Assembly: GCF_001612845.1 (NCBI RefSeq) | Contig: NZ_BDBF01000006.1 | Span: 62,001-126,000, forward strand | DNA: 64,000 nt | Source of the DNA: Nocardia elegans NBRC 108235 | GTDB taxonomy: Bacteria > Actinomycetota > Actinomycetes > Mycobacteriales > Mycobacteriaceae | Direction of reading: 5' to 3' | Shown: positions 28,615-39,949 of the stretch, in pieces | Numbering within the stretch: position 1 is the stretch's first letter | Layout of the letters: every line of letters starts with the position of its first letter | The notes under the pieces: generated by a model | Databases searched by the model: none | What the model saw: the letters and a program-made list of their open reading frames with translations, nothing else | Told to the model about the DNA's origin: nothing | Position numbers and translations under genes: made by a program

Positions 28615-31275
28615 ATGGCAGGTTCTCCCGCGAAGCGAACGGCCGTTAGGAACCCGCCGATCGCCGTTCCCGACCGCGTCCAAGTGCGCGGCGCGCGGGA
28701 GCACAATCTCGCCGACGTCGATGTCGACTTACCCCGCGATGCGCTGGTCGTGTTCACCGGTGTTTCGGGCTCGGGGAAATCGTCGCTGGCTTTCGGTACG
28801 TTGTTCGCGGAGTCCCAGCGCCGATATCTGGAGTCGGTGGCCCCGTACGCGCGCCGCCTCATCGATCAGGTGGGCGTACCCGACGTCGATTCGATCGAGG
28901 GGATGCCGCCGGCGGTCGCCCTGCAGCAACACCGCGCCGGCGGTAGTGCCCGATCCTCGGTCGGCAGTGTGACGACGTTGTCGAGCCTGGTCCGCATGCT
29001 GTATTCGCGGGCCGGAAACTACCCCGCGAAACAACCGATGCTCTACGCCGAGGACTTCTCACCGAACACCGTCCAAGGCGCCTGCCCCACCTGTCACGGA
29101 ATCGGCCGGGTGTACGAGGTACCCGAGAAACTGATGGTGCCCGACCCGTCGGTGACGATCCGGGACCGGGCGATCGCCTCCTGGCCACCGGCCTGGCACG
29201 GCCAGAACCTCCGCGACATCCTGGTCTCACTCGGATACGACGTCGACCGGCCGTGGCGAGATCTGCCGAAGAAGGACCGCGACTGGATCCTCTACACCGA
29301 CGAGCATCCCACGGTGCCGGTGTACGCGGGCTTCACTCCGGCGCAGACGCGGCGCGCGCTGAAACAGCAGATGGAGCCCAGCTACCAGGGCACGTTCACC
29401 GGCGCGCGCCGGTACGTCCTCGACACCTTCGCGAACACCAAGAGCGCCTCGGTGAAGAAGCGGGTGTCTCGGTTCATCAGCGGCGCGGTGTGCCCCACCT
29501 GCGACGGCAAACTTCTCAAACCGGAAGCCCTGTCGGTGACGTTCGAAGGGCTCGACATCGCCGAATTCTCCGCACTTCCCTTGGGCCGCCTCGCCGAACT
29601 GTTGTCGTCGGTACTCGCCGAGAACTGGCACCCGACCGGAACCGGCTCCGACGCCGTACTCGACGAGACGACCCGCCGAGCGGCGGTCGACAAGCGTGTC
29701 GCGGCCGGCGGCTCGGCACACGATGCGGCCCCGGACGTGCGCAGCACGCCGAACATGTCGGTCGAAAAACGCGCTGCCGCACAGCGTTTGGTCGCCGAAC
29801 TGCTGGAACGGCTGCGGCCGGTCACCGATCTGGGCCTGGGCTATCTGTCTTTGGACCGCAGCACACCGACCCTGTCGTCCGGCGAGTTGCAGCGCGTGCG
29901 GCTGGCGACGCAACTGTCCTCGCAGCTCTTCGGTGTCGTGTACGTCCTCGACGAACCGTCGGCAGGGCTGCACCCGCGCGACCGCGACGCCCTGCTGGTC
30001 ATCCTGGAGGGTCTGAAGCGCCGCGGCAACAGCGTTTTCGTCGTCGAGCATTCACTCGACATCGTTCGCGCCGCCGACTGGCTGATCGATCTCGGGCCCG
30101 GCGCCGGCGAGAACGGCGGCCGGATTCTGCACAGCGGACCGCCCGAAGGCTTGGCGGAGGTCGGTGAGTCGGCGACCCGTCGCTACCTGTTCGGTCACGA
30201 ACGGCCCGCACCTCGGCCGCCGCGGCGCGCGGAGGAATGGGTGCGACTGAAGAAGGTGCGCCGCAACAATTTACGCGACGTGTCGGTGTCGTTTCCGCTA
30301 CAGTGCCTGACCGCTGTCACAGGCGTGTCCGGGTCCGGGAAGTCGAGCCTGGTCAGTCAGGCGCTACCGGCTCTCATCGGTGAGTACCTGGGGCATCCGG
30401 TCGGCGCGCCCGCCGACGACACCGGAGACGATGTGCTGCTGTCGGACGACTCGCAAGCCGTCGACGGCACGATCGTCGGCAGAGTCGGCGATCTTCGCCG
30501 GGTGGTGTGCATCGATCAGAAACCGATCGGGCGCACTCCCCGATCGAACGTCGCGACCTACACCGGAATGTTCGACCACATCCGCCGCCGTTTCGCGGCC
30601 ACACCGAAGGCGCGTCGCCGGCGCTACAACGCGGGCCGATTCTCGTTCAACGTCGCCTCCGGGCGGTGCCCGACCTGTGAGGGCGAAGGCTGGGTGATGG
30701 TCGAATTGCTCTTTCTGCCCAGCGTTTACACTCCGTGCCCGGACTGCCACGGCACCCGCTATCAAGCGAGCACTCTCGAAATCACCTGGCACGGCCGCAA
30801 TATCGCCGAGGTCCTGGAGATGAGCGTCGACGAGGCGCGGGCATTCTTCGACGGTGACACCGACATCCTCCGCTCACTGACCGTGTTGGACGACGTCGGG
30901 CTCGGCTACCTCCGGCTGGGGCAGCCGGCGACCGAACTGTCCGGCGGCGAGGCCCAACGGGTCAAACTCGCCACCGAACTGCAGCGCGCCCATCGCGGCG
31001 ACGCCCTGTACCTCCTCGACGAACCCACCTCGGGCCTGCATCCTGCCGATACCGACCGGCTGATGCTGCATCTGCAGAAACTGGTGGACGCGGGCAATAC
31101 GGTCGTGGTCGCCGAACTGGACATGCGCGTGGTGGTCCAGGCGGACCATGTCATCGACCTCGGGCCCGGCGCCGGCAACGAGGGCGGTCGCATCGTCACC
31201 ACCGGCACCCCGGCCGAGGCGGCCGCCGATCCGCGCAGCGCCACCGCTCCCTACCTCGCGGCGGCGCTGCGCTGA
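28615..31275 (+). CDS. UvrA paralogue (class II, UvrA2-like) ABC ATPase
   Basis: An 886-residue UvrA-family protein. Two ABC ATPase modules are seen: Walker A motifs [14 protein letters not shown] and [14 protein letters not shown], signatures [12 protein letters not shown] and [12 protein letters not shown], Walker [14 protein letters not shown] and [12 protein letters not shown]. Zinc-binding [15 protein letters not shown] and the pair [15 protein letters not shown] are present. It is shorter than housekeeping UvrA (about 950-970). The stretch after the first zinc motif looks too short for the UvrB-binding domain, as in UvrA2 and DrrC. Such paralogues act in tolerance to DNA-binding drugs. 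The ATG at 28615 follows AGGCCAGG. An upstream in-frame start runs back through poorly coding sequence. Confidence 0.9.
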   Translation: MAGSPAKRTAVRNPPIAVPDRVQVRGAREHNLADVDVDLPRDALVVFTGVSGSGKSSLAFGTLFAESQRRYLESVAPYARRLIDQVGVPDVDSIEGMPPAVALQQHRAGGSARSSVGSVTTLSSLVRMLYSRAGNYPAKQPMLYAEDFSPNTVQGACPTCHGIGRVYEVPEKLMVPDPSVTIRDRAIASWPPAWHGQNLRDILVSLGYDVDRPWRDLPKKDRDWILYTDEHPTVPVYAGFTPAQTRRALKQQMEPSYQGTFTGARRYVLDTFANTKSASVKKRVSRFISGAVCPTCDGKLLKPEALSVTFEGLDIAEFSALPLGRLAELLSSVLAENWHPTGTGSDAVLDETTRRAAVDKRVAAGGSAHDAAPDVRSTPNMSVEKRAAAQRLVAELLERLRPVTDLGLGYLSLDRSTPTLSSGELQRVRLATQLSSQLFGVVYVLDEPSAGLHPRDRDALLVILEGLKRRGNSVFVVEHSLDIVRAADWLIDLGPGAGENGGRILHSGPPEGLAEVGESATRRYLFGHERPAPRPPRRAEEWVRLKKVRRNNLRDVSVSFPLQCLTAVTGVSGSGKSSLVSQALPALIGEYLGHPVGAPADDTGDDVLLSDDSQAVDGTIVGRVGDLRRVVCIDQKPIGRTPRSNVATYTGMFDHIRRRFAATPKARRRRYNAGRFSFNVASGRCPTCEGEGWVMVELLFLPSVYTPCPDCHGTRYQASTLEITWHGRNIAEVLEMSVDEARAFFDGDTDILRSLTVLDDVGLGYLRLGQPATELSGGEAQRVKLATELQRAHRGDALYLLDEPTSGLHPADTDRLMLHLQKLVDAGNTVVVAELDMRVVVQADHVIDLGPGAGNEGGRIVTTGTPAEAAADPRSATAPYLAAALR

Positions 31276-31391
31276 CACCACCTCGGAACCGCGGACGAGC
31301 CGATCAGCGTGACTCCGGTCGCGGCCGAGCCAGGTGAAAGTCACTGTCTGCGTTCGGATTCTTGTCGGTGGCTCCCGGTAACGTCCGGCAT

Positions 31392-32312
31392 GTGAACCAA
31401 CCCCGCACCGGAACAGAGCCCTCGGCGCCGTTTCCGGCCTTGTCGCCGCAATCCGGCCGTCCGGTGCTGATCACGGGCGCATCGGGCAGAATCGGCTCGG
31501 GCGTGGTGGCCGCGTTGCTCGCGGCGGGTGCACCCGTTCGCGCGGCCTACCGGGATCCCGCACGCACCGCCGCGATGAGGGAATCCGGCCACGACGCGGT
31601 CACCGTCGACTACACGCGGCCTGCCACCCTGCCCGCCGCGATGGCGGGCGTCGGCACCCTCTTCCTGGTCACCGCCACTACCGCGACGCAGACTCGGGAC
31701 GAACTCGCCCTGGTCGAAGAGGCGTACAGAGCCGGCGTCGAACGGGTCGTCAAGGTGTCTTTGTGGCGGGCCGACGAACGCCTCACTCCCCTCGCCGACC
31801 TGCATCGGCCGGTGGAAGAGGCCATCGAGCGCTCCGGATTGCGGTGGACCTTCTTGCGGCCGAACTTCTTCATGCAGAACTTCGCGCAGATGGCGGCGGC
31901 GATCGCTGAGCACGGAGTGATCGCGCGCCCGGGAGGTTCGGCGCCCATCAGCTACGTCGACGCCCGTGACGTTGCCGGTGTCGCCGCACATGTCCTCACC
32001 ACCGGCGGTCACGACGGCCGGATCTATGCCCTCACCGGTCCCCGTGCTCTCACCTACGACGAGGTGGCCGACGTCTTCTCCGATGTTCTGCGCAAGCCCG
32101 TGCGCTACCACGCACAAAGCGCGACGGAGGCACGTGACGGGCTGCTCGCCGCCGGTGTTCCGACATTCATGGCAGAAGCCTTGGTCCGGGTGAGCACCGT
32201 GTATGGCGACGGCGGAGCCGATTCGGTCCTATCCACCGTTACAGACCTGACCGGTGACGCGCCGAGAACCTTCGAACAGTTCGTTCGCGACCATCGCCGG
32301 ATCTTCGGATAA
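31392..32312 (+). CDS. NmrA-like NAD(P)-binding protein
   Basis: A 306-residue atypical short-chain dehydrogenase. The dinucleotide-binding motif is VLITGASGRIGSGVVAALLAAG. NmrA/quinone-reductase-like features include VGTLFLVTATTATQTRDELALVEEA (described in part), RWTFLRPNFFMQNFAQ and the later FSDVLRKPVRYHAQS. There is no YxxxK. Likely an NAD(P)H-dependent reductase or redox sensor. The GTG at 31392 is preferred to an upstream TTG because TAACGT lies seven bases before it, fitting a leaderless start; no ribosome site is seen for either. Confidence 0.85.
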   Translation: MNQPRTGTEPSAPFPALSPQSGRPVLITGASGRIGSGVVAALLAAGAPVRAAYRDPARTAAMRESGHDAVTVDYTRPATLPAAMAGVGTLFLVTATTATQTRDELALVEEAYRAGVERVVKVSLWRADERLTPLADLHRPVEEAIERSGLRWTFLRPNFFMQNFAQMAAAIAEHGVIARPGGSAPISYVDARDVAGVAAHVLTTGGHDGRIYALTGPRALTYDEVADVFSDVLRKPVRYHAQSATEARDGLLAAGVPTFMAEALVRVSTVYGDGGADSVLSTVTDLTGDAPRTFEQFVRDHRRIFG

Positions 32313-32389
32313 CTGATCCCCAACGAATCTCGAATCCTTCGGCGGCACAACAGGTTCGACACCACCGGCAACGTCGGGCGCCGCACATT

Positions 32390-33028
32390 TCAGACAACAA
32401 CCCGGTACTCGTGATCGCGATGCGGGGTGCCGGGAGCGGGGCGGCCGAGCATGGTGGCGGCAGCGGCGCACCAGTACTCGAGCAGTATCGGGTCGCCGTG
32501 GCCGCGGCGAATCGGGGCGCTGAAGGCCAGGCCGCGGGCGACCTCGACCGTCAACATCGACACCTTGGGATAGTCGGGATGGGCGGCCAGCTCCGCGCCG
32601 AACAATTCGGCCAGTTGCTCACGCAGCCGGCCGCCGATGCGCTCCACGACCGGAACCAGGGTCTCGTGCAGCGTGCGATTGGTGCGAGCCGCCGCCCACA
32701 ACTCCATCTCGGCCAGAAAATCCGGGCCCGAGAACAGTTCTCGCACCGCGACGATGGCGGCGGTCAAGCGATCCCCGGGCGGTTCGGCGCGAAACTTCGC
32801 GATCATCTCCTCGGCCCGCGCGGCGCGCCGGGCGACGAGTTCCTCGACCGTCGCGGCCAGCAGATCCTCCCGGGTCCGGAACTGGTGCAGCATCGATCCG
32901 CGAGACAGCCCGCTGGTCTCCTGCACGGCACGGGTGGTCAGGGCGGTGTATCCGCCGGTCGTCAGCAGCGTGATCGCCGCGTCGATCACCGCCGCGCGAG
33001 CGCGTTCTCCTCGTGTTCGGTCCGGCAC
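32390..33028 (-). CDS. TetR-family transcriptional regulator
   Basis: A 212-residue TetR protein. The HTH is TTRAVQETSGLSRGSMLHQFRTREDLLAATVE (residues about 30-62, described in part), followed by a C-terminal ligand-binding helical domain. A perfect 20-bp palindrome lies 60 bases upstream, between it and the divergent acyl-CoA ligase gene, making that gene its probable target. By analogy the ligand could be an acyl-CoA. That is inference from context. Confidence 0.92.
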   Translation of the reverse strand: MPDRTRGERARAAVIDAAITLLTTGGYTALTTRAVQETSGLSRGSMLHQFRTREDLLAATVEELVARRAARAEEMIAKFRAEPPGDRLTAAIVAVRELFSGPDFLAEMELWAAARTNRTLHETLVPVVERIGGRLREQLAELFGAELAAHPDYPKVSMLTVEVARGLAFSAPIRRGHGDPILLEYWCAAAATMLGRPAPGTPHRDHEYRVVV

Positions 33029-33087
33029 GGTCGCTTCCTATCGGCTTCGGGGCATTGACAGGTGTGAACTGAATCACTCATCATGCT

Positions 33088-33107
33088 ACTAGTCCAAGTG
33101 GACTAGT
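33088..33107. promoter_or_regulatory. Perfect palindromic operator between tetR and acyl-CoA ligase
   Basis: ACTAGTCCA-AG-TGGACTAGT is a 9-bp-arm palindrome in the spacer of the divergent pair. A TTGACA hexamer at 33055-33060 on the plus strand would place the site over or just after the ligase promoter. Confidence 0.72.
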
Positions 33108-33167
33108 TCTGTCGAACGGGCTACTTCCGTCCTCGTGACGAGACCCCGGAAGCGAAAGGGCGATCAG

Positions 33168-34745
<1,578 letters not shown>

Positions 34746-34768
34746 GGTCCCTGAGCTCCCGGTGCGTC

Positions 34769-35269
34769 TCACCCCGCGCGGTTCCGACGCCAGAGGGCAC
34801 CGCTCAACACGGTCGCGAAGCCGCACCACGCCGGATAGGCGGCCAGCAGGAGGCCGGCGCGGTCCACCGCGGCCGTGCGGCGAGTGAGATCGGCACTGCT
34901 CAGCGTCAGGGCGGCCGCCACGGCCGTGGCGGCGCCGAGACGGTGCGCGCGGAAGAACACCCAGCTCCAGCTCGCATTGAGAGCCAGGTTGAGCAGCAGG
35001 GCGTTGCGGAGGCGTCGCTGCTGGGCCGGATCGGCGCGGGTGAGCGCTCGGGCCGTCGTGGCGGCGATATCGACGTAGAGGGTTGTCCACGCGACCGGGA
35101 AGACCGCGGGTGGCGGCTGGAAGGGTGGCTTCTCCAGGCGCTGATACCACTGCGAGCTGGTCGTGGTCGCCGCCGAGCCGGCTGTCGCGGCGGCGGCGGT
35201 GGCCGGGAAGGTCCACCACGATTGTTTCCACCGGGTCGAATCCGTCCGCCGCGTGCGCGTTCCGATCAC
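34769..35269 (-). CDS. TspO/MBR-family membrane protein
   Basis: 166 residues with five hydrophobic helices. The family signature WYQRLEKPPFQPPPAVFPVAW is followed by LLNLALNASWSWVFF and a final AAYPAWCGFATVLSGALW. TspO proteins bind porphyrins, haem or cholesterol-like ligands in the membrane and are linked to stress. The GTG start has GGAGT just upstream. Its 3' end faces the acyl-CoA ligase stop 23 bases away. Confidence 0.9.
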   Translation of the reverse strand: MIGTRTRRTDSTRWKQSWWTFPATAAAATAGSAATTTSSQWYQRLEKPPFQPPPAVFPVAWTTLYVDIAATTARALTRADPAQQRRLRNALLLNLALNASWSWVFFRAHRLGAATAVAAALTLSSADLTRRTAAVDRAGLLLAAYPAWCGFATVLSGALWRRNRAG

Positions 35270-35677
35270 GGGAGACTCCTTTCGTCGCGGGGCGGGTGCT
35301 TGCGGCCGAGCAGCGGCCGGCCGGCAAGGCCCGAAGAGCTGTCACGCGAGGGTTCCGCGCCCAGGGCGGCCGGCAGCGCGGTCGGTCCCCTGCTCGGCCT
35401 ACCCATACTTCGCTGCCGATAACAGGAAACCGGTGTTAACGGGTGATTCGCCCATCTATCGGGTACCGATTCGACACGAGCCGAATCGCGCCACCGGAGC
35501 GCGCCGATTCTTCTCTCGACCACTGGACCGATCGAGGTGAAACCGCACCTATCCGGCATTCCCGCGCCGGACCACCGAAATGCAAGTGGCCCAACGCCTT
35601 ATCCCTTATGGTTGCCCGAAGCTAGCGCGCGCTTCTTGCAGGTTCTCTCAACATCCCTCACAGCACGGAGATGATTG
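35270..35677. other. Intergenic region between tspO and the GT2 gene
   Basis: 408 bases holding the divergent promoters. The right half (35430-35660) is less GC-rich. GAAGC-N8-GCTTC near 35618-35637 is a small hairpin. No gene, riboswitch or strong operator was recognised. Confidence 0.4.
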
Positions 35678-36514
35678 ATGATCTTGTCGGTTGTAGTTCC
35701 CGCTCTCAACGAAGCCCCTGTCATCGAGGAAACACTGTCGCGGCTCGTCGCCCAGGACGCGGTCGACGAAGTGATCGTCGTGGACAACGGCAGCGACGAC
35801 GGCACCCCGCACATCGTCGAACAATTCGCCGCCGCCCATCCGAAGGTGCAGCTGATCCACGAACCGGCCCGCGGCATACCGGCGGCGCGCAACGCCGGAT
35901 TCGACAAGGCGCGCGGCGATGTCATCGCCCGCACCGACGCCGACACGCTCGTCGCCGACGACTGGGCGGCCACCATTCGCGACCACCTCGCCGCCCATCC
36001 GGATACCGCAGCGCTGACCGGTCTGTGCACCTACCACGACTCCCCGATCGGCTTCTTCCTCGAATTCGGGCAGCGCCTGCTGCTGCGGCTGGGCAAGGTC
36101 GGCGGGCAGGTGGCGAACATGTACGGACCGAACATGGCCCTGCGGCGTACGGCCTGGCACCAGGTCCGGCCCGATGTGCAGACCCGCGCGGACATCGCCG
36201 AGGATCTCGACCTGGCGCTGTGCCTGATGACGCGCGGTCTGCGCATCCACCAGCTGCCCACCATGCGCGCCCGGACATCGTCACGTCGACGGCGCACCAC
36301 CCCGCACCACCACTGGAAGTTCCACCACATCGGGGTGCGCACCCTCGAACACCACGGCCTGCGCGTCCCACCGCAGCATCGCCTGATCATCGTGGGCGCC
36401 TGCATATCCCACACCCTGCAGTGGCCGATTTACCGCTTCTGGGATTTTCACGCCCGCCGGTTCACTCTGCGCCCGGGCGCCGCGCGCATCTCCGCCACGG
36501 GAGCCACCGACTGA
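35678..36514 (+). CDS. Glycosyltransferase family 2
   Basis: A 278-residue GT-A-fold transferase. It opens with LSVVVPALNEAPVIEETLSRL. The DXD-type region is VIARTDADTLVADDW, and the later acceptor loop includes EDLDLALCLMTRGLRIH. There is no signal peptide; one weak hydrophobic stretch lies near the C-terminus. It would transfer a sugar from a nucleotide or lipid-linked donor to a cell-envelope acceptor, specificity unknown. The ATG at 35678 is chosen because GGAG lies seven bases before it. Confidence 0.88.
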   Translation: MILSVVVPALNEAPVIEETLSRLVAQDAVDEVIVVDNGSDDGTPHIVEQFAAAHPKVQLIHEPARGIPAARNAGFDKARGDVIARTDADTLVADDWAATIRDHLAAHPDTAALTGLCTYHDSPIGFFLEFGQRLLLRLGKVGGQVANMYGPNMALRRTAWHQVRPDVQTRADIAEDLDLALCLMTRGLRIHQLPTMRARTSSRRRRTTPHHHWKFHHIGVRTLEHHGLRVPPQHRLIIVGACISHTLQWPIYRFWDFHARRFTLRPGAARISATGATD

Positions 36515-36532
36515 TCCGGGCCGGGTGTCGCG

Positions 36533-36919
36533 TTACACCAGGCCGATCGCCAGAACGATCACGCCGAGCAGCGGCGGCACGAGTTGTTTGAGGGCCGCAC
36601 TCGCCTTGTCGGGGCTGGACAGAAGCAGGACCAGGCCGGCGGCGGTCATCGAACCGGCGCCGGTGAAGACCAGGGTGGCGCCGATCGTCTTCTCGCCCAC
36701 CGCGAAGAAGACGGTGCCGGCGACCACGCAGACGGCCAGGAACAGGTTGTAGAAGCCCTGATTGAACGCCAGCATTCTGGTCGTCTCCGCCTCGGCCGCC
36801 GAGGAGACTCCGAAGATGGCTCGTGTCTTCGGACTCGTCCACGCCACCGATTCGAGATAGAAGATGTAGATGTGAATCACGGCCGCGAGGCACGCGAGGA
36901 TGAGACCTGCTGTCGTCAC
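36533..36919 (-). CDS. DUF1304 membrane protein
   Basis: 128 residues with four transmembrane helices. The family pattern is recognisable: an N-terminal helix with HIYIFYLESVAW, then FNQGFYNLFLA and the last helix pair. DUF1304 proteins have no established function. The GTG start follows GGAGG at good spacing. A perfect 17-bp palindrome about 50 bases upstream could regulate it. Confidence 0.88.
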   Translation of the reverse strand: MTTAGLILACLAAVIHIYIFYLESVAWTSPKTRAIFGVSSAAEAETTRMLAFNQGFYNLFLAVCVVAGTVFFAVGEKTIGATLVFTGAGSMTAAGLVLLLSSPDKASAALKQLVPPLLGVIVLAIGLV

Positions 36920-37354
36920 CGAACACCTCCGTGAACGTCGTCGCGCGATATAACCACGCGGCGGACGGAACGTGTCGGCGACACGTCGGAATGTTGCGGT
37001 GGACACCCCCGGCCAGATCTGCGAATGCGCCGCAACGCGGGCTTCGACGTGCCCTCACCTGCCGAACACCCCTCAGCGCATGCGATTTCGCGCACCGGAC
37101 GACGCGTGCCGCGGCGGCGCCGTTGCGGGGTCCCGGTGCGCCCCGGCCGACGCGTGTCCCGGCGAGTCGCAGCGGCCGTTACACTCGGTGACCTTGCGAG
37201 GTTGAGACCACAGCCGCGCGCGGCACCGCGAACTACGCCGAGTATCGCGGTGTTCGTCATGCGCGAATGTGCCTGCACATATCCGCTGCGCCGTCACGAT
37301 TCATACTCGTAGGGGGCGGACCCGGATGCCGCGAGTGTAGGGAAGGGTGAACAC
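36920..37354. other. Intergenic region upstream of the partner-switching operon
   Basis: 435 bases with no credible gene. It contains a palindrome at 36970-36986 near the DUF1304 gene. A less GC-rich stretch at about 37225-37320 ends in GGGAAGGG before the STAS start and probably carries the operon promoter. No clear sigma-factor consensus could be named. Confidence 0.45.
36970..36986. promoter_or_regulatory. Perfect 17-bp palindrome
   Basis: ACGTGTCG-G-CGACACGT, 51 bases before the DUF1304 GTG. Its size suits a dimeric repressor. The regulator is unknown. Confidence 0.5.
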
Positions 37355-37714
37355 GTGGGATACGAAGGCCACAGCGGCTGCACCGCCGATGTGATCTCAA
37401 TCGGCGGCCTCTGGGTGGTGGCCGCCGCCGGTGAGGTGGATTCGCATACCGCGCCGCGGCTGGACTCCGCCGTCCAGCAGGCCGTGACTCGTCAACCGGG
37501 ACAGCTGATCGTCGATCTGTCCGCGGTCGAGTTCTTCGACTCCTCCGGAATGAATGTGCTGGTACGCGCCCTGCGACAGGCGGGACGGGTGCTGGTGGTG
37601 GCGCCGCGGCCGGTGCGGCGCGTGGTGGAGGTCACCGGCCTGTCGACGGTATTCGCACTCTTCGACGACGTCGATGCCGCCGTCGCGAGCGCTGTCACCC
37701 ACACGAACGGCTGA
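37355..37714 (+). CDS. STAS-domain anti-sigma factor antagonist
   Basis: A 119-residue STAS protein of the SpoIIAA/RsbV type. The phosphorylation loop is VEFFDSSGMNVLVRAL, with Ser64 as the expected phosphoserine. In partner switching the unphosphorylated form sequesters an RsbW-type kinase, and an SpoIIE-type phosphatase restores it. Both partners are encoded directly downstream (gap of 6 bases to the kinase). The GTG start follows GGGAAGGG. No sigma factor gene is present in the window. Confidence 0.92.
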   Translation: MGYEGHSGCTADVISIGGLWVVAAAGEVDSHTAPRLDSAVQQAVTRQPGQLIVDLSAVEFFDSSGMNVLVRALRQAGRVLVVAPRPVRRVVEVTGLSTVFALFDDVDAAVASAVTHTNG

Positions 37715-37720
37715 TATCCC

Positions 37721-38254
37721 ATGCGTCACCCCGAAGGTATGCGTTACCCCGAAAGCCCACGTCGTCCCGAAGGCGCAGCTCGCAAAGCCGCGACCACCAG
37801 CGGACAGCGGTCGCTCGAGGACCTGCACATCGAATTCCGGGCCCGGTCCGAGGAACTGCAGCGGGTGCGGGCCCTGCTGCGCGCTTGGCTCGCGGGGACG
37901 CGCCTCGGACCGGATCGCGCGTACGACCTCCTCCTGGCCGTCAACGAGGCCTGTTCGAATTCGGTCGAGCACGGACATCGCGGTGACGGTCGGACCGTCG
38001 TGCTGCACGCGTCGGCCGCGCATTCGATCCGCATCACCGTCTCCGACAGCGGGACCTGGCGCACGCCGCGAGCGGACGAGGAGATCGATCGCGGTCGCGG
38101 CCTGCCGATGATGAACGCCCTCATGCCCGGAACCCGCGTCGTCTCGGGCACCGACGGGACGACGGTGGAATTCGTGGTCTCGCCCACCGCCGAATCCCGT
38201 TCGGACTCCGACACCGGGCAATGGCCCCGGCGCAGCTCCGCGGACCAGCCGTGA
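37721..38254 (+). CDS. RsbW-like anti-sigma/serine-kinase ATPase
   Basis: A 177-residue HATPase_c protein. The N box is AVNEACSNSVEHG (residues 73-85), G1 is DSGTWR (109-114) and G2 is GRGLPMMNALM (125-135). It is expected to bind a sigma factor or other client and to phosphorylate the STAS protein. Residues 2-18 contain a threefold degenerate repeat around R-x-PE (RHPEGM, RYPESP, RRPEG), unusual for the family. It lies 6 bases after the STAS gene and 61 before the phosphatase. Confidence 0.9.
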   Translation: MRHPEGMRYPESPRRPEGAARKAATTSGQRSLEDLHIEFRARSEELQRVRALLRAWLAGTRLGPDRAYDLLLAVNEACSNSVEHGHRGDGRTVVLHASAAHSIRITVSDSGTWRTPRADEEIDRGRGLPMMNALMPGTRVVSGTDGTTVEFVVSPTAESRSDSDTGQWPRRSSADQP

Positions 38255-38315
38255 CATCGGTTTCGACTGCGGCGCAGCGGGTTTCACTCGCGCGACCGGA
38301 TGTGAGGAGGCCGCC

Positions 38316-39923
38316 GTGCCCGAATCTGTCGTGAGTGACGTCGACCGATGGTCGGCGGTACCGCATCCGGCCGTGGTGGTCGATGGCGCGGGCACGGTGG
38401 TCGCGCTGACCGGGGAAGCGGCCGCCCTGTTTCCCGACGCGGTCGTGGGCGAACCGCTGCACCGTGCCGTGCCGCCCTGGTTGTCCACCGCACACGAGCA
38501 GACGGCCGCCTCGGGCATCGCGCCGTCGCCCGCCTCGGTGTCCGGGCGCGTGGACGGGCGCGAACTGCACGCGGTCGCCTCCTCCGGCGCCGACGGGACT
38601 GTGGTTTGGTGGCTACTCGGCGACACCGCGCGCTCGCTGCAGGAAAGCCGCTCGGAACTGGAGCAGGAACGCGAACGCACCGCATTCCTGTCGCAGGCCT
38701 CCGAGCGGCTGCTGGCCTCGCTGAACGTGGACCGATGCCTGGAGACGACCGTCCGGCTGGCCGCCCGCCACCTCGCGGACGCCGCGGTGGTCGTCACTCC
38801 CCCGGCCGGGCGGGCGCTGTCGGTCGTCTCCTGTGACGAGCACGGTGTGGTGCGGGTGAACGTCGTCGAGGAGGACCCCGACGCGGTGGCCGGGCTGAGC
38901 GAGGCGCTGCGCGGCTTCCCGCCCATTCCCTCGCAGTGGCTGGACCCCGCGGCGGTGCCGGTGTGGCTGCTGCCGCCCGGTTTCGAGCACGGCACAGGCT
39001 CGGTGATCGTGACTCCGCTTCCCGGCCACGGGGTTTCGGCGGGCGCGCTGGTCCTGCTGCGGCGTTCCGGCGAGCGGACCTTCGACGAGCGCGACGAGAT
39101 CTTCGCCCAGTTGTTCGCCGGTCGCGCCGGAATCGCGTTGTCGGCGGCGCGGCTGTACGCCGAGCAGACCAGCATCACCGCGATCCTGATGCGCGAGCTG
39201 CTGCCACCGCAACTGCACCGCGTCCACGGCATCGAACTGGCCGGCGCCTACCGGGCTTCGGAGAATCACGAAATCATCGGCGGCGACTTCTACGACGTAC
39301 ATCGCGCGGCGGCACCGGACGGGGAAACCCTCGTCGTCCTCGGCGACGTCTGCGGGAAGGGTCTCGAGGCCGCCGTTCTGACCGGCAAGATCCGCAACAC
39401 GGTGCACGCGCTGGTGCCGATGGCCGACGATCACCAGCGCATGCTCACCCTGCTGAACAATGCGCTGATGTCCTCCCGGCACGACCGGTTCGCCACGCTG
39501 GTGCTGGCATCGGCGGTGCGTCGGGAAGGACGGGTGCAGCTGCGGCTGACCTCCGCCGGGCATCCGCCGCCGTTGATCGTCCGGGCCGACGGGAGCGTCG
39601 ACATGGCCGAGACGCGGGGACAGTTGGTCGGCGCGCTGCCCGAGATCAGCGCCACGACGTTCTGGACCTCGCTCGCGCCGGGGGAAACCTGCCTGCTCTA
39701 CACCGACGGTGTGACCGAGGCTCGCGGCGGACCGCTGGGCCGGCGCATGTTCGGTGAGGAGCGTCTGACCGCCGCGCTGGCGCAGTGCGCGAATATGCCC
39801 GCGGAGGCGGTGGTCGAGCGTATTCACATGCTCACCACTCAGTGGGTCGGCCGCAACGAGCACGACGACATCGCGGTCGTCGCGATCACCGCGCCGCGAA
39901 CCTCGGATACCGTCCTCCACTGA
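38316..39923 (+). CDS. PAS-GAF-SpoIIE (PP2C) phosphatase
   Basis: 535 residues. A PAS-like segment (about 10-105) is followed by a short coiled segment, a GAF domain (about 125-285) and a SpoIIE/PP2C phosphatase domain (about 300-525). Metal-binding acids are Asp324 in GGDFYDVH, Asp344 in LGDVCGKGLEAA, Asp464 in YTDGVTEARG, and Asp517-518 in EHDDIAVVAI. It should dephosphorylate the STAS antagonist in response to signals sensed by PAS and GAF. The GTG start is preceded by GAGGAGG. The cobalamin-binding protein follows after 26 bases. Confidence 0.93.
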   Translation: MPESVVSDVDRWSAVPHPAVVVDGAGTVVALTGEAAALFPDAVVGEPLHRAVPPWLSTAHEQTAASGIAPSPASVSGRVDGRELHAVASSGADGTVVWWLLGDTARSLQESRSELEQERERTAFLSQASERLLASLNVDRCLETTVRLAARHLADAAVVVTPPAGRALSVVSCDEHGVVRVNVVEEDPDAVAGLSEALRGFPPIPSQWLDPAAVPVWLLPPGFEHGTGSVIVTPLPGHGVSAGALVLLRRSGERTFDERDEIFAQLFAGRAGIALSAARLYAEQTSITAILMRELLPPQLHRVHGIELAGAYRASENHEIIGGDFYDVHRAAAPDGETLVVLGDVCGKGLEAAVLTGKIRNTVHALVPMADDHQRMLTLLNNALMSSRHDRFATLVLASAVRREGRVQLRLTSAGHPPPLIVRADGSVDMAETRGQLVGALPEISATTFWTSLAPGETCLLYTDGVTEARGGPLGRRMFGEERLTAALAQCANMPAEAVVERIHMLTTQWVGRNEHDDIAVVAITAPRTSDTVLH

Positions 39924-39949
39924 CCGCTACCGCGAAGGAGCCGCCGTTC

